Shown: positions 50,539 to 60,033 of the stretch, in pieces | How the letters are laid out: each line of letters starts with the position of its first letter | How positions within the stretch are numbered: the stretch's first letter is position 1 | NCBI GenBank assembly: GCA_004565275.1 | Contig: SDOX01000119.1 | Coordinates: 160,089 to 224,088 of the forward strand | Length of the DNA: 64,000 nt | Source: Nannochloropsis salina CCMP1776 | Taxonomy: Eukaryota; Sar; Eustigmatophyceae; Eustigmatales; Monodopsidaceae | Reading direction: 5' to 3' | The notes under the pieces: model-generated | The model's input: the letters and a program-made list of their open reading frames with translations, nothing else | Databases searched by the model: none | Told to the model about the DNA's origin: nothing | Translations under genes and position numbers: made by a program

Positions 50539-51030
50539 GATGGAGGGTCGCCTCGATCCTCTGTCGAGCTGATGCTGTGAGGGGGGAGAGGGGCAAGATC
50601 GGGCGAGGGATCTGCGCATGAGTCGAGTTGGAAAAAACGTACCGCAGAGATTCTGGATAGGAGAAAGTCTACAGTTGCCACTTTCACGTATAAATTGATC
50701 TGGATAGGGAGGCAGGGAACCCCTACGCAGGAGACAGGCATTCAGACTCGCGGCCCCCGCAAGCGTCACTCTCCCTGTTCCTCGCTGGGTCTGGCACGGT
50801 CCTTGAGATGACATGCACAGGACAATCGCGCTTCAAGCAGAGAAAGTCGATGAAAACAATGACGCGTGCATGCTGCGCAGTTCTGTTGGCGTGCGATTTG
50901 TGCCTGCGTTTCTTTCTCTCATGTACTGCATGGACAAGCACATCTAGTAAATTACCTCCTCCCTCCTCTTGCCTCGATCAAAGCCCTAAGCCGTTGTCGC
51001 TATAATGCCCGTTAGTAGTGACGAAAATAA
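50539..51030. other. Divergent promoter region
   Basis: About 490 bases between the M41-like gene (minus) and the VP39-like gene (plus). No coding evidence apart from the in-frame upstream extension noted for the M41-like gene. Confidence 0.5.
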
Positions 51031-53079
51031 ATGACAAGCAACACGGTGGGTTCGAAGAAAAGCGCAGCGCTGGCATCTGCATCAGGCGCAACGTGGATAG
51101 AGGACGAAAAATCCTGGAGCGACTACCAAGGTTTGTCGGTGCTAAAGCGGATGGATATGATCAAAAGTGTGCTGAAGGAGGGCATAAGTCAAACCCGAGA
51201 CGAGGCAACTGCAGGTGACCACGTGATGGGGAACACCATGAAATATCTGCAAGAGGTATTACCTGCAGACCTACGCACGTCATTGCCTTGGAGCGCCCTG
51301 GTCAATTTGATCAACACGGGCTTGGCAAAAGTGGGATGGTCAATAACGGGGGCGCATGAGAGCGAGGCGCCAGAGAGAGGGAAGACGGGAAAGGATTGTG
51401 AAGCGGCTCTGACAGAGGCTTTGCAGGGTGTGACACACTGGTTGCCAGACGCGGCATTGAATCACACGGCAACGCCCACCACGACCCAAACCGTCCTCGG
51501 ACCCGTCAAGAGCTGGCAAGACTACCGAGTGAGTGCCTCTCCTGGAAATGATTGGCGGGGCCTTCGTGCGCGTCGATTCCAGATATCTTCTGCTGGATCC
51601 CGCCTTCTTTTTCACTTTTTTCTTCACTGGCGCTTTTGTCCGTCGTCTAGCTCCCTCGTATCAGCGCCAAGGTTCCCCCTCTCTCCTCATCATTTCCTCC
51701 CTTGTTCTCCTCTCCCTCTTCATCTTGGCAGGCCATGTGGCCCGTTCACTATCCCGACGAAGATATCCTGCGCGTTCTCTCCCCCACCTTCCCCCGCCGG
51801 CCCTACCGGTCCCGCCAAGATGAAGAAGGAGGGGAGGAGGGGAAAGAGGGAGGGCGGGAGGACGAGGCTTCGCCGCCGTCAATGACCCGCGACCCCCACT
51901 GGGGCCAGCGCAAGCTCTTCCTGAACGAGCTAGAGCTGCTGACCAGGTATGCAGAGGAAGGGGACCTGGTGCTGTACGCGGGCGCGGCCCCCGGGTGGCA
52001 CCTGGAGCTATTGTCGCGGCGCTTCTTCCCAGGCGTGGCCTTCGTACTTGTGGACCCGGCGCCCTTCCGCATCGAAGCGAGTGAGAGGGTGAAGCTGGTG
52101 GCGGGCCTGATGACGGACGCGTTGGCGCGAGAGTATGCAGGTGAGAGAGGGAGAAAAGAAGGGAAGGCCGGGCAGTTCGTGAAGGAAATGCCAAGTTCTG
52201 ACGTGCTTCTGCGACGGATATACAGGCCGGGAGAACCTGATATTCATCAGCGACATTCGGCGGACGTACGCTTCAGAGGACCTGATCCTCGAGGATATGC
52301 GGGAGCAAGAGCGCTGGCACGAGATGATGGGGCCCAAGGTCTCGATGATGAAGTTCCGGCTGCCGTGGCGGGCGGGGGAGACGGAGTACCTGGACGGGGA
52401 AGTGTGGACCCAGCCGTACGCCAAGGCGCGGTCGACGGAGACCAGGCTGGTGGTGGAGGGCCCGAGGGAGGGAGGGGGGCAGGAAGGGGAGGAGGGAGGG
52501 ACGACGAAGGGGGGGGATGGGGGAGGGGGGGGGAGGAAGAAGCGAGGGCGGCGACGTTGGGTGAATCAAGAGTACGAGGAGCAATGTTTCTTCTTCAACA
52601 CGGTGGTCCGACCGGTCAGGCACGTCCATGGGGTGCGTGGTGCGGCCTTGGGGGAGACGTGGGATTACGCGCGGGAGGTGGAGATTTGGCGGGAGTATCT
52701 ACGGCGAGGAGGGGGCCCAGTGGGGAGGGAAGAGGAGAACGAGAGGATTGCGCGGCTCTCGGTGGTTCTGACGGAGCATTTGGGGGGGGGGCAAGGGAGA
52801 GAGTGGTTGCGGCGGGTGGAGCCGCGGCTGCGCGGGGAGGGGGAGGAGGGGAAGGGGCGAGGTCGAGGACAAGGCCCAGAAGGGTCGGGAGGCCGCAGGC
52901 ATGGGTATGGCCAGGAGCGTCGGCGCAAACGGTCCCGGGACAGGTGGCAGAGGGAGCCAGGGAGGGAAGGGGGGAGGGAGGGCCGAGTATCGAAGAACCT
53001 GCGGCATGGCGGAGGGGAAGGGGAGGGGAGGGAGGAGAGGGGGCAGCGAGACGACGCGTTGCCTGGCTCCCCAGAGTGA
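51031..53079 (+). CDS. Poxvirus VP39-like cap 2'-O-methyltransferase family protein
   Basis: Exons 51031-51528, 51732-52140 and 52226-53079, introns of 203 and 85 bases, 586 residues. The joints give SWQDYR-AMWPVHYPDEDIL and REYAG-RENLIFISDIRRTY in phase. Residues about 225-410 follow the vaccinia VP39 order: WGQRKLFLNELELLTRY (VP39 has YQGQLKLLLGELFFLS), VLYAGAAPGWHLELL as the SAM motif, FVLVDPAPF, LIFISDIR with the catalytic Asp, VSMMKFRLPW with a Lys, QPYAKARSTETRLVVEG with a Glu, and NQEYEEQCFFFN. This gives the K-D-K-E-type set of RNA ribose methyltransferases. The N-terminal 165 residues are not in VP39, and the C-terminus is Gly/Arg-rich low complexity. Two introns and plastid-gene neighbours show a resident nuclear gene. 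The family is best known from poxviruses and other large DNA viruses. Cap 2'-O-methylation of some mRNA is the inferred role. Confidence 0.85.
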
Positions 53080-53656
53080 CGAGGCAGGGCGGGGGCTTAA
53101 AGCGGGGATTGAGATGGTTGGCGTCTGTGACGGTGGTGCGAGCTGACTGTGCAGCAGAGGGGCGAGGGCGCGGGGATGCAGCGAAATAAATCTGCAAGAG
53201 CGGTCCAGTCTGCACGCAACCCGTGGGGCATCGGGTCCAAATAGGACCTAACAAGAGAGAATGTCCCCTCCTGTCCGAGCCAGAGGGCCTCTCTTAGGTG
53301 CCTTCACTTGTTTACTTTGGTCCCATTCTACCTCCTTTCTGCGGTTGCTTGCAAAAGACACTAACGCATCAACGATTATCGTGCTTAGGCGCCCCTCTCC
53401 CGTGCCTGTCGCGTTCGCTGACGTTCTACAAGGCTGAGCTCTCACTCAGACGAGTTGCCTTCCCCTCCCTCAGCTCCCCCCCCCTCCTCCCCATTCCCTA
53501 CCTCCCCGACCTCCTCGGCCACCGACTCCCGCTATGTGTCATCCCTCCTATATAAAAGCCTTCATGGGCCTTGGGCTTTGGCGCGTCGGGTCCTGCTCGT
53601 CCCTCTCCTCACCTAACTCTCTTCCCTCCTCCAACCCCGCCCCACACCGATACCAC
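53080..53656. other. Convergent intergenic region
   Basis: About 580 bases between the 3' ends of the VP39-like and ceramide synthase genes. No feature seen. Confidence 0.45.
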
Positions 53657-54790
53657 CTAGTCCTCCTTCTCCCCGTCCGAGGCCTCCAGCTCCTCCTCGT
53701 CGTCGCTCCGGGTATCGTTGGACACCTCCCCGCTCGCCAGCATCTTCACGGCCATCCGCAGGATCAAAAACATCCAGTAGGCGTGGAGGACGATCAGGAC
53801 CACGCAGAACACGTTCAGGACCCCGATGCCCGTGTAGTGGTACCCGAAGTACTTGCGGGGCATTTTCATCGAGTTGGCCCACCATACCCGGAAGGGGAAG
53901 ACGAGGAGGCGCGTGACCAGGAAGACGAGAGCGAAGAGGACGAAGAGCGCGTCCGTGAGTCGCTTGGCCCATGGCCGGGCTTTGCTCATGTAGTTGAAGA
54001 GCTTGGCCAGCTCCAAAAACACGTCGGCAATATCGTGGACGATCATAACCAGGCAGCCGATGGGCAAAAAGTTGCAGGTGTAGGAGCCGGCGATCAGGAG
54101 CAGGGTGGCTACGTGGTGGGTGAGCATGGCCCAGAAGTCCGAGCGACGTGCCTCCCAGAAAATCGCCATCATCTCGTGCCCGAAGGCCCCAAATTCCAGC
54201 ATGTAGTACCAATACGCCGCCTTTGAGTTCACCATATGCGGGTAGCGCTCCCAGCAGGAGTCCACGTCGTACCACCATCGTTCCCGCGCGAGTACGGCCA
54301 CGGCGCCGTACCAGGTCAGGACCACGTGGCAGAGGAGCTTCCAGCTGACCTCGTTGAATTTGTGCAGGGCGGCCTCTTCCCGCCCCCGGTTTCGCGCGCG
54401 ACGACAGTAGGCTGAGACCGCTGCTGGCGTACTTTTGACCTCGCGCGCCATCCCCGCGATCTTCTTGGCGGACGGCAACGGGTCGCGGTCCATGACACGC
54501 TCCAGCCGCGGGTCTCGGACCATGCAGAAGTAGGAGTGCTTCATGATGCCCCGCCCCGCCGGCTGGAAGACGAGAAGCGTGAGAAGAACGCGCAAGATCG
54601 TGAAACAGGCGGCGACGAGAACACCGTCCACGAGGTCCCCCACCAGGGGGAAGTTCTCGCCCTCCAGCTCGGCGGCGGTCTCACCGTTCCTCATTCGAGG
54701 CAGGAACTGGATGTAGCTGCCAAGGGGTATGTAAGTCCAGGCATGAAGTTGGGTGTAAAATACATTCCAGATGTCCATGATGACTGGCAT
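53657..54790 (-). CDS. Ceramide synthase (LAG1/CerS, TLC domain)
   Basis: Acylates sphingoid bases with fatty acyl-CoA in the ER. The single exon codes 377 residues. The TLC domain spans about 145-345 with six or more membrane helices. The Lag1 motif is complete: SDFWAMLTHHVATLLLIAGS with the essential His pair, then VMIVHDIADVFLELAKLFNY with the Asp pair. A helix near 60-80 precedes it (VDGVLVAACFTILRVLLTLL). The tail is acidic (SDDEEELEASDGEKED), as in fungal and animal enzymes where it is phosphorylated. Start at ATG 54790; a second ATG four codons on is possible. Acyl-chain preference cannot be predicted. Confidence 0.95.
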   Translation of the reverse strand: MPVIMDIWNVFYTQLHAWTYIPLGSYIQFLPRMRNGETAAELEGENFPLVGDLVDGVLVAACFTILRVLLTLLVFQPAGRGIMKHSYFCMVRDPRLERVMDRDPLPSAKKIAGMAREVKSTPAAVSAYCRRARNRGREEAALHKFNEVSWKLLCHVVLTWYGAVAVLARERWWYDVDSCWERYPHMVNSKAAYWYYMLEFGAFGHEMMAIFWEARRSDFWAMLTHHVATLLLIAGSYTCNFLPIGCLVMIVHDIADVFLELAKLFNYMSKARPWAKRLTDALFVLFALVFLVTRLLVFPFRVWWANSMKMPRKYFGYHYTGIGVLNVFCVVLIVLHAYWMFLILRMAVKMLASGEVSNDTRSDDEEELEASDGEKED

Positions 54791-55570
54791 ACTGATGATA
54801 TAGAGGTTGCTGGGAGGAGAAGCGAGGCGTGAGCAGCGGCGTCGGGGCTTTGCGAGGCGAAAGGACTTGGCCGGGAGCGGGCGATGGATGGGTCACCCAC
54901 ACGCCGCTTTCCCTCTTTTGTTTCCCACCAGTTGCTGTTCTTCCTATTGTCGGCTCTGCGCACACTAACTCTGCAGGCTCCTGTGTTTTTGGGGGCATTA
55001 TGCGCGGTGAATTACATACGGCGATGGAGCAATACGTGCGGGTGACTTCTATCGTTCAAAAAGCATGACCAGCGCTTCAATTGTGTAAGTCTGAAGGTTG
55101 TTCATGATATTTAATCAAAAGAAAATGTTGCACACACTTCTTGACCTTGCTAGTGCCATGCTTGGAGACATCCAAGGGGAGGACCTCGACCGAGGCCCTG
55201 CATGCCAGCGTGTCGTAGCTCATACCACAGAAACCAAAACCGAGAAACCAAAGCTTCACGATGACTCGCGCTCAAAAGGCCCAGTTTACCGTGCCAAATG
55301 TTTTCTTGCGGGTCGAGGGAGCAGGATGTCCGTCCCCTATCGTCCTCATCCCCGCCTCTTTCACGCCTCGCCTCCCCCCCCTGTCGCCAGACGGGATTGG
55401 CGACGCTCCAACGCGAATTACCTTTTGCTTGACTCCTGCGTCCCGTCTTGGGACCCTGGATGGCCATCTCAACGCAAACGTTCTTCCATGTGACAGGCTC
55501 TCCAAGATTTTTCACCCCCCGTGCTAGCGGATCCCTTTTTAGTGAGCGACTCGGTCAGCAACTTATCGCC
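54791..55570. other. Divergent intergenic region
   Basis: About 780 bases between ceramide synthase (minus) and Ctf8 (plus). A plus-strand frame at 55261-55527 is open for 88 codons but shows no domain. Both promoters should be here. Confidence 0.45.
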
Positions 55571-56586
55571 ATGCTTATTCCGATTCGGTTGCCCGCCTTA
55601 CATGGGAACGAGAAAAACGTTGAAAGCAGCACATGCGCATCAAGTGAAGCATCGAATACTGATGTTGGGAACACCTCGACATCAGAACTGGAAGAGTGGT
55701 CCTTGGTAGAACTGAATGGCACTTTAAATTGCAGTGGAAGAGGCAAACCTGCTTCCACTGAGGAAGGGTTGGGTGGTTTGCCTTTAGGCGACCTATCATT
55801 TCCCGCGCTAAACAAGGTAAGATAGGAAAGTCGGTTTAGCTCCTGCAAGTCCATACGGCTGAGTGATCTAGATGTAATGCTAGTGATCTCATTCAATCAC
55901 AATCACGGAGGGAGCGATCACATGAAAGGACTTGACGTCGTTTTCAGACCTTGGGCTTGCTCCTGCGTTCTTATGTGAAAAGCATACTAGAGCTGAGGAT
56001 CCTTGCCTGGCTCTTGCGGTATTTGAACGAGGCTTGTACTCATTTGAGTCGCATCGTCCTTCCTTGACCAATTTCTACATCCACCCATGCGTTTGTGGCG
56101 CATTCCCGCAGCCCGTGCTGGTGATAGGCGCACACAAGCTGGAAGGAGAAATCGTCCGCTTAAACAAGCCGTTCCTCGTGATGCGTAAAAGGAAACTTCC
56201 CAGAGCAGGAGTCACGCCTGAGAAACGGCGAACGAGCGGAGCTAGTCAACAAACGGCAGCGGATACGACTCCTTCAGAGAGAAGCAGCGCAGGTGAGATA
56301 CTCGAGGCAAGGGGAGGGGGCGGGACGTATTTCTCAGGGCATATATCGATGTCGGGTCGTTATGCACGCGCGACTTCCTGCCATCATCTCATTCTGCGCG
56401 GTCTTGCCCCTCTGACGTCTAACAGGGAGTCCGGAGGGTCTAGGCGACAAAGGGCAGCTCATTCGGGACGATGAGACGGAAGAGGATACGGCGTATGATG
56501 TCGTCGGTGTGGTGCGTCAGAAGTTACTGTTCAAGGAGCGGCCCAAACCCTTGGTATCCCGGCATCTGGTGCAGCGGGGATTGTAG
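55571..56586 (+). CDS. CTF8: Ctf8, subunit of the Ctf18-RFC clamp loader
   Basis: Ctf8 with Dcc1 binds Ctf18-RFC, loading PCNA for cohesion and leading-strand synthesis. Three exons: 55571-55816, 56112-56292 and 56426-56586, introns of 295 and 133 bases, 195 residues. Exon 1 gives LEEWSLVELNG and LPLGDLSFPALNK; exon 2 continues PVLVIGAHKLEGEIVRLNKP. The human protein has [30 protein letters not shown] and the same spacing. Exon 3 ends VRQKLLFKERPKPLVSRHL, matching IKDKILFKTRPKPI. All joints keep phase. The linker (about 110-140) is basic and Thr/Ser-rich, and an acidic stretch (RDDETEEDTAYD) comes before the last strand. Exons are too short to be obvious as single frames. Confidence 0.93.
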
Positions 56587-57028
56587 CGGTGTGCCGAGAT
56601 GAACGAAAGGATGCGGTGCATGTATCATCAAAGTGCCACCTGTACGCACTTGGAGCAGATACATTTTAAAGAAAGAAATCTTCGTTCTATAAGCCCGATG
56701 TATCGGATTGCTTGTCTCGAAAAATTCGTCGACTCATGATGGATACGTGATGTAAGCAAGAATGCTATTTCCAGCACTACCGGGTTCGACGCCCGACGAT
56801 GGTGAGGGACCAGATCAGCTAGTTGAGCGGATTATTGTGATACGGCCACGTGCTTCAGCGATATGATCACGTCTTCGACCGGCAGGGGCTCGCATTTTAT
56901 GCACACAGCGGCACAGGGAAGGCGTAAAGCATGGCATACTCTCGGACAACGTAAGCTGGATCGCGACAGGGATCGAATGTCAGACTACAGTTTAAATATT
57001 CTCTTTGTGAGTTAAGGCAAAAAAACTC
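56587..57028. other. Convergent intergenic region
   Basis: About 440 bases between the 3' ends of Ctf8 and the MAT2B-like gene. A stretch at 56775-56795 (accgggttcgacgcccgacg) mimics a tRNA T-arm, but I could not build the other arms. Confidence 0.4.
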
Positions 57029-59261
57029 TCACTCTTGGCTCAGTAGCTCGGGGATCGCAATCTCCATGGAGGTTCCCGGAAAGGCCAGGCGCCCTGCGTC
57101 CTGTCGCAACTTCCCTGAGTCCTGTGGTGCAGTGGGGATCCATGTGTGAGAAAGATAATCAGACTCAGTCGTGTTCACAGACATGAGACTATCGACTGTC
57201 CATGCAGCCAAACCTCGGGAACCTTCTCCTGTCCACTCGACTCACCATTCCAATGTTCAAAGGTGACTCGAAATTCAGGTTCAGGCTTGCTCGACGCACG
57301 GGAACGATTCTGCCACTACAATCTCCTCTCTCCCCCCCCCTCGCTCGCCACACAAGCCGCCCGAGGTCCACCCTGGTCAAGGCGTCAGGCCCTCCCATGT
57401 TGTAGGTCCCGACCAGGAGACCCGCGGAGGCAGGAAGAGACGCGCGTGGGAGAGACGACGCGTCCTTGGCATCCTCTCCTTCTCGGGTCCCGAGGACTGG
57501 TTCCCCCCGACCTACGTTCCCGCCCGCTGTGGGCCCTTCTGAAGGGCGGAAGGGGCGACAGGAGTCGAGAAGGGCACAAAGGAGGGACAGAACGTCTTGC
57601 AAGTATAGGAACGAACGGCATTCGTCGTCAAAAAGCTCCAGCGGCCCGACGGAGGACTAAGAAGAAAGCGAGGCGGCGACTGGGGTGAGAGGAGCCATGC
57701 GCGCGACCTCTCCTTTGTGCCTTCAATCTTACCTCCAACAGCTCATCCAGCCACTGGAGAAACTTTCCCTGTCGCAGGAAGGGGGAGGGCGGCCCGATGA
57801 TGTTGGAGGAGCGAAGGATGAGGTGTCGGGGCCAGCGATCCTGAGGGATGGCGAGGTCCACGGGGTGGGGGGGGGAGGTGAGATCGACAGAGAGAGGGCC
57901 GCGGCCACACAGACGCGTGGGGAAGAAGAGTGGCGCGTGGAAGGGCGATCAGGCCGGACCTGGATGGCTCGCTCAAAGGCCCGCTTGCTCCGCCCGTAGA
58001 CGTTGACGGGCTCCTCCTCCTCCCTTCGCCCGCTTTCACCAGCCTCCGAGTATAATGCAGGCGGGGACACGGTTCCAGAAAAGACCTGGTCCGTTGAGAA
58101 GAAGACGAGGAGGGCCTCGGGGCTATGCAAGGCTAGCGCGTCCAGGAGAGCGAGTGGCTGGAAGGGGTGGAGGGGAAAGGAAATGAGGGGGGCGGGCAGT
58201 TACCTCTGCCTTCGCCCTTCTCCCTCCCCTTCACTCACACAGTTGACACGCATCGCCTTCTCCGGGTTCCTCGCGCAAGCAGCCGGAGAGGACATGGCTG
58301 GGGGAGAAGAAGGCAGCGATGCACTCAAGGGTGAGATGGATCGGTCACGGGGCGTCTTGCCCCGACGCCAGGCAGAGCCCCTACCCCCCCAATTCCAATC
58401 CCTGCTCCTCCCAACCGCCTCTCGCCTCGTTCCTCTCCCGCGGGGCTCAGGATTGTACCCGTTGCCACCTTTCTTACCCGCCAGGTGCATCACCGCGTCG
58501 GGCTTGCAGGCGGCCACCGCCCTGTGCAGGCTGTCGCTGTCCTCCAAGTCGGCCCTGCGCACAAAGATTGAAGGCAGGCACCGAGGAGGAAAGGGGAGGC
58601 GAAATCAAGGATTGTTGAATGAAAGCCGCCATTTTTGTGTCCCCAAAACCAGCCTGTCGCCCCTTGCACAAAGTCTGCCATACCGGTGGGCGAGTACGTG
58701 GTCCTTGATGGGGCCAGGGAGAGAAGCCGCCAACGGATCCACACCATTCCGGGCATTGTAGGTGTAGGCCAGGCAAATCTTCCACAGAAAAGAAAAGGGG
58801 AAAAACAAAGTGGAGGAATAAGAGTCGGGTACGGTATGCAGACAGCTCACGCACGTAGCAACATACGAGTATTACTTTTTGAACGTCATGTGTGCACTTT
58901 GGACAAATGCTCAACTCATTCAGTATTTAGAAATGCGACAAGTGCGGTATCGATCTCGCTCGAATCTAAGCCCATGCACTGAATAGAGAGGCAAATGTGG
59001 TAAGGACAGCAGCAGCCGTTTCGGACCTACCTCGTTGGCCTGGGCGCGAGGGAAAAGGGCTTTGATCAAATGCTGTGCCACATAACCTGCGATTGAAAGA
59101 GGGTGTCACACAATCATGCCATATTTTAATTCTTTTCTGCTTCCTCAGTTGTTTTCTTCTTCTCCATTCGTATGTCACCGACCATTTCCTCCTGTGATAA
59201 GAACGCGTGGCGGCGAGTTCTGGGTTGGTGCCTTGGGCTGTACAGAGGATGCCCCTTCCAT
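57029..59261 (-). CDS. RmlD/MAT2B-like NAD(P)-dependent reductase, nine exons
   Basis: An extended short-chain dehydrogenase like plant proteins annotated as methionine adenosyltransferase regulatory beta subunit or dTDP-4-dehydrorhamnose reductase. I rebuilt exons 59261-59183, 59086-59031, 58778-58684, 58554-58478, 58297-58239, 58157-57960, 57840-57733, 57656-57246 and 57121-57029; all phases fit, 391 residues. Landmarks across joints: PPRVLITGGNG-YVAQHLIKA (NAD(P) loop), KDHVLAHR-ADLEDSDSLH, DAVMHLA-AMSSPA, EALLVFFSTDQVFSG, PVNVYGRSKRAFERA (YxxxK), HLILRSSNIIGPPSPF, ELFDDECRSFLYLQDVLSLL, and ESPLNIGM-DSGKLRQDAG. The start is the least certain point: an acceptor-like TTACAG at 59286 leaves room for an upstream exon. 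An in-frame Gly/Arg/Ser stretch in exon 8 may be a retained insert. Intron density is far above its neighbours. Confidence 0.85.
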
Positions 59262-60033
59262 TCCCAATTCAGTCACTTCAAGTGCTTCCTGTAAGATTAA
59301 GCTAAGGCAAGGAATAAAAAATCAGGATTTTGATGTCCTCATATACATTGTTGCGGGGCTCTTAGAGCTCGTGCTCCTACGCCTTTATGGGCGGGGGTGT
59401 AGCGACATGGTGAGGGATGGATGCTTTGCTGTGCCTGGGTAAAGCGCCAAGAAGATAAAGAACACATGTACATCCGAGCACATAAAGACTCAAATCATTA
59501 CACGACTCATCGTGTGCTTTGCGCGAAAATCAAGCGTAATCCCGTGGAAGTGACGGGATGCGTGTTCGCGAGACGAGGAGAGGGGGAGGTTCACGTCCCT
59601 CGGGCCCCGTCGGCAGGTTTTGGCGGACAGACCAGCGACTTGCTGGTCGATTTTTTGCACGGCCGCTGCATTTGAATGTTCCTGAAGCTTGCTTCTTGTG
59701 CCTAAGCTACGTGCATAAAGCGAATTGGCAGGCACATGATTTCTGGCGGACAGCTGCCCTCAGAATTCAGAAAGCAAATGCTCTGCAGCGCTCTGTTCCG
59801 ACGTGACTTCCCTCACGTGTCTTCAACCACCAAAAGATCGAATGCGTCCATCGCAAGAATGAATCCCGCAACTCTGTGGACCACATACTCATATGATCCA
59901 AAATCCTCATGTTGTTGTTTTGACCGTGGACAGGTAGTCGTAAAGTCGTATCCGCCGGCCTGCTTCGCCCCTCAAAACCCGAGGCCTCGGGCTCGGTAAC
60001 GAGAGGGAGTAGGGCGCAGCTCAGACCGCCACA
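59262..60033. other. Divergent intergenic region
   Basis: About 770 bases between the MAT2B-like gene (minus) and the propeller-like gene (plus). Plus-strand frames near 59421-59806 look random. A missing first exon of the MAT2B-like gene could lie here. Confidence 0.4.

Noticed and set aside
50539-50814. N-terminal extension of the M41-like protein to 50814
   Set aside because: The extension is Arg/Pro/Cys-rich without a pattern, and the ATG at 50538 opens a clean signal peptide with the AMAF plastid motif.
51031-53079. Reading the VP39-like gene as part of an integrated virus
   Set aside because: It has two GT-AG introns, sits between ordinary host genes, and no other virus-type gene is nearby.
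56765-56860. A tRNA-like segment with a CGGGTTCGACGCCCG T-arm look-alike
   Set aside because: No matching acceptor stem or anticodon arm could be built upstream on plus; the following agctagttgagcg only superficially resembles a D-arm.
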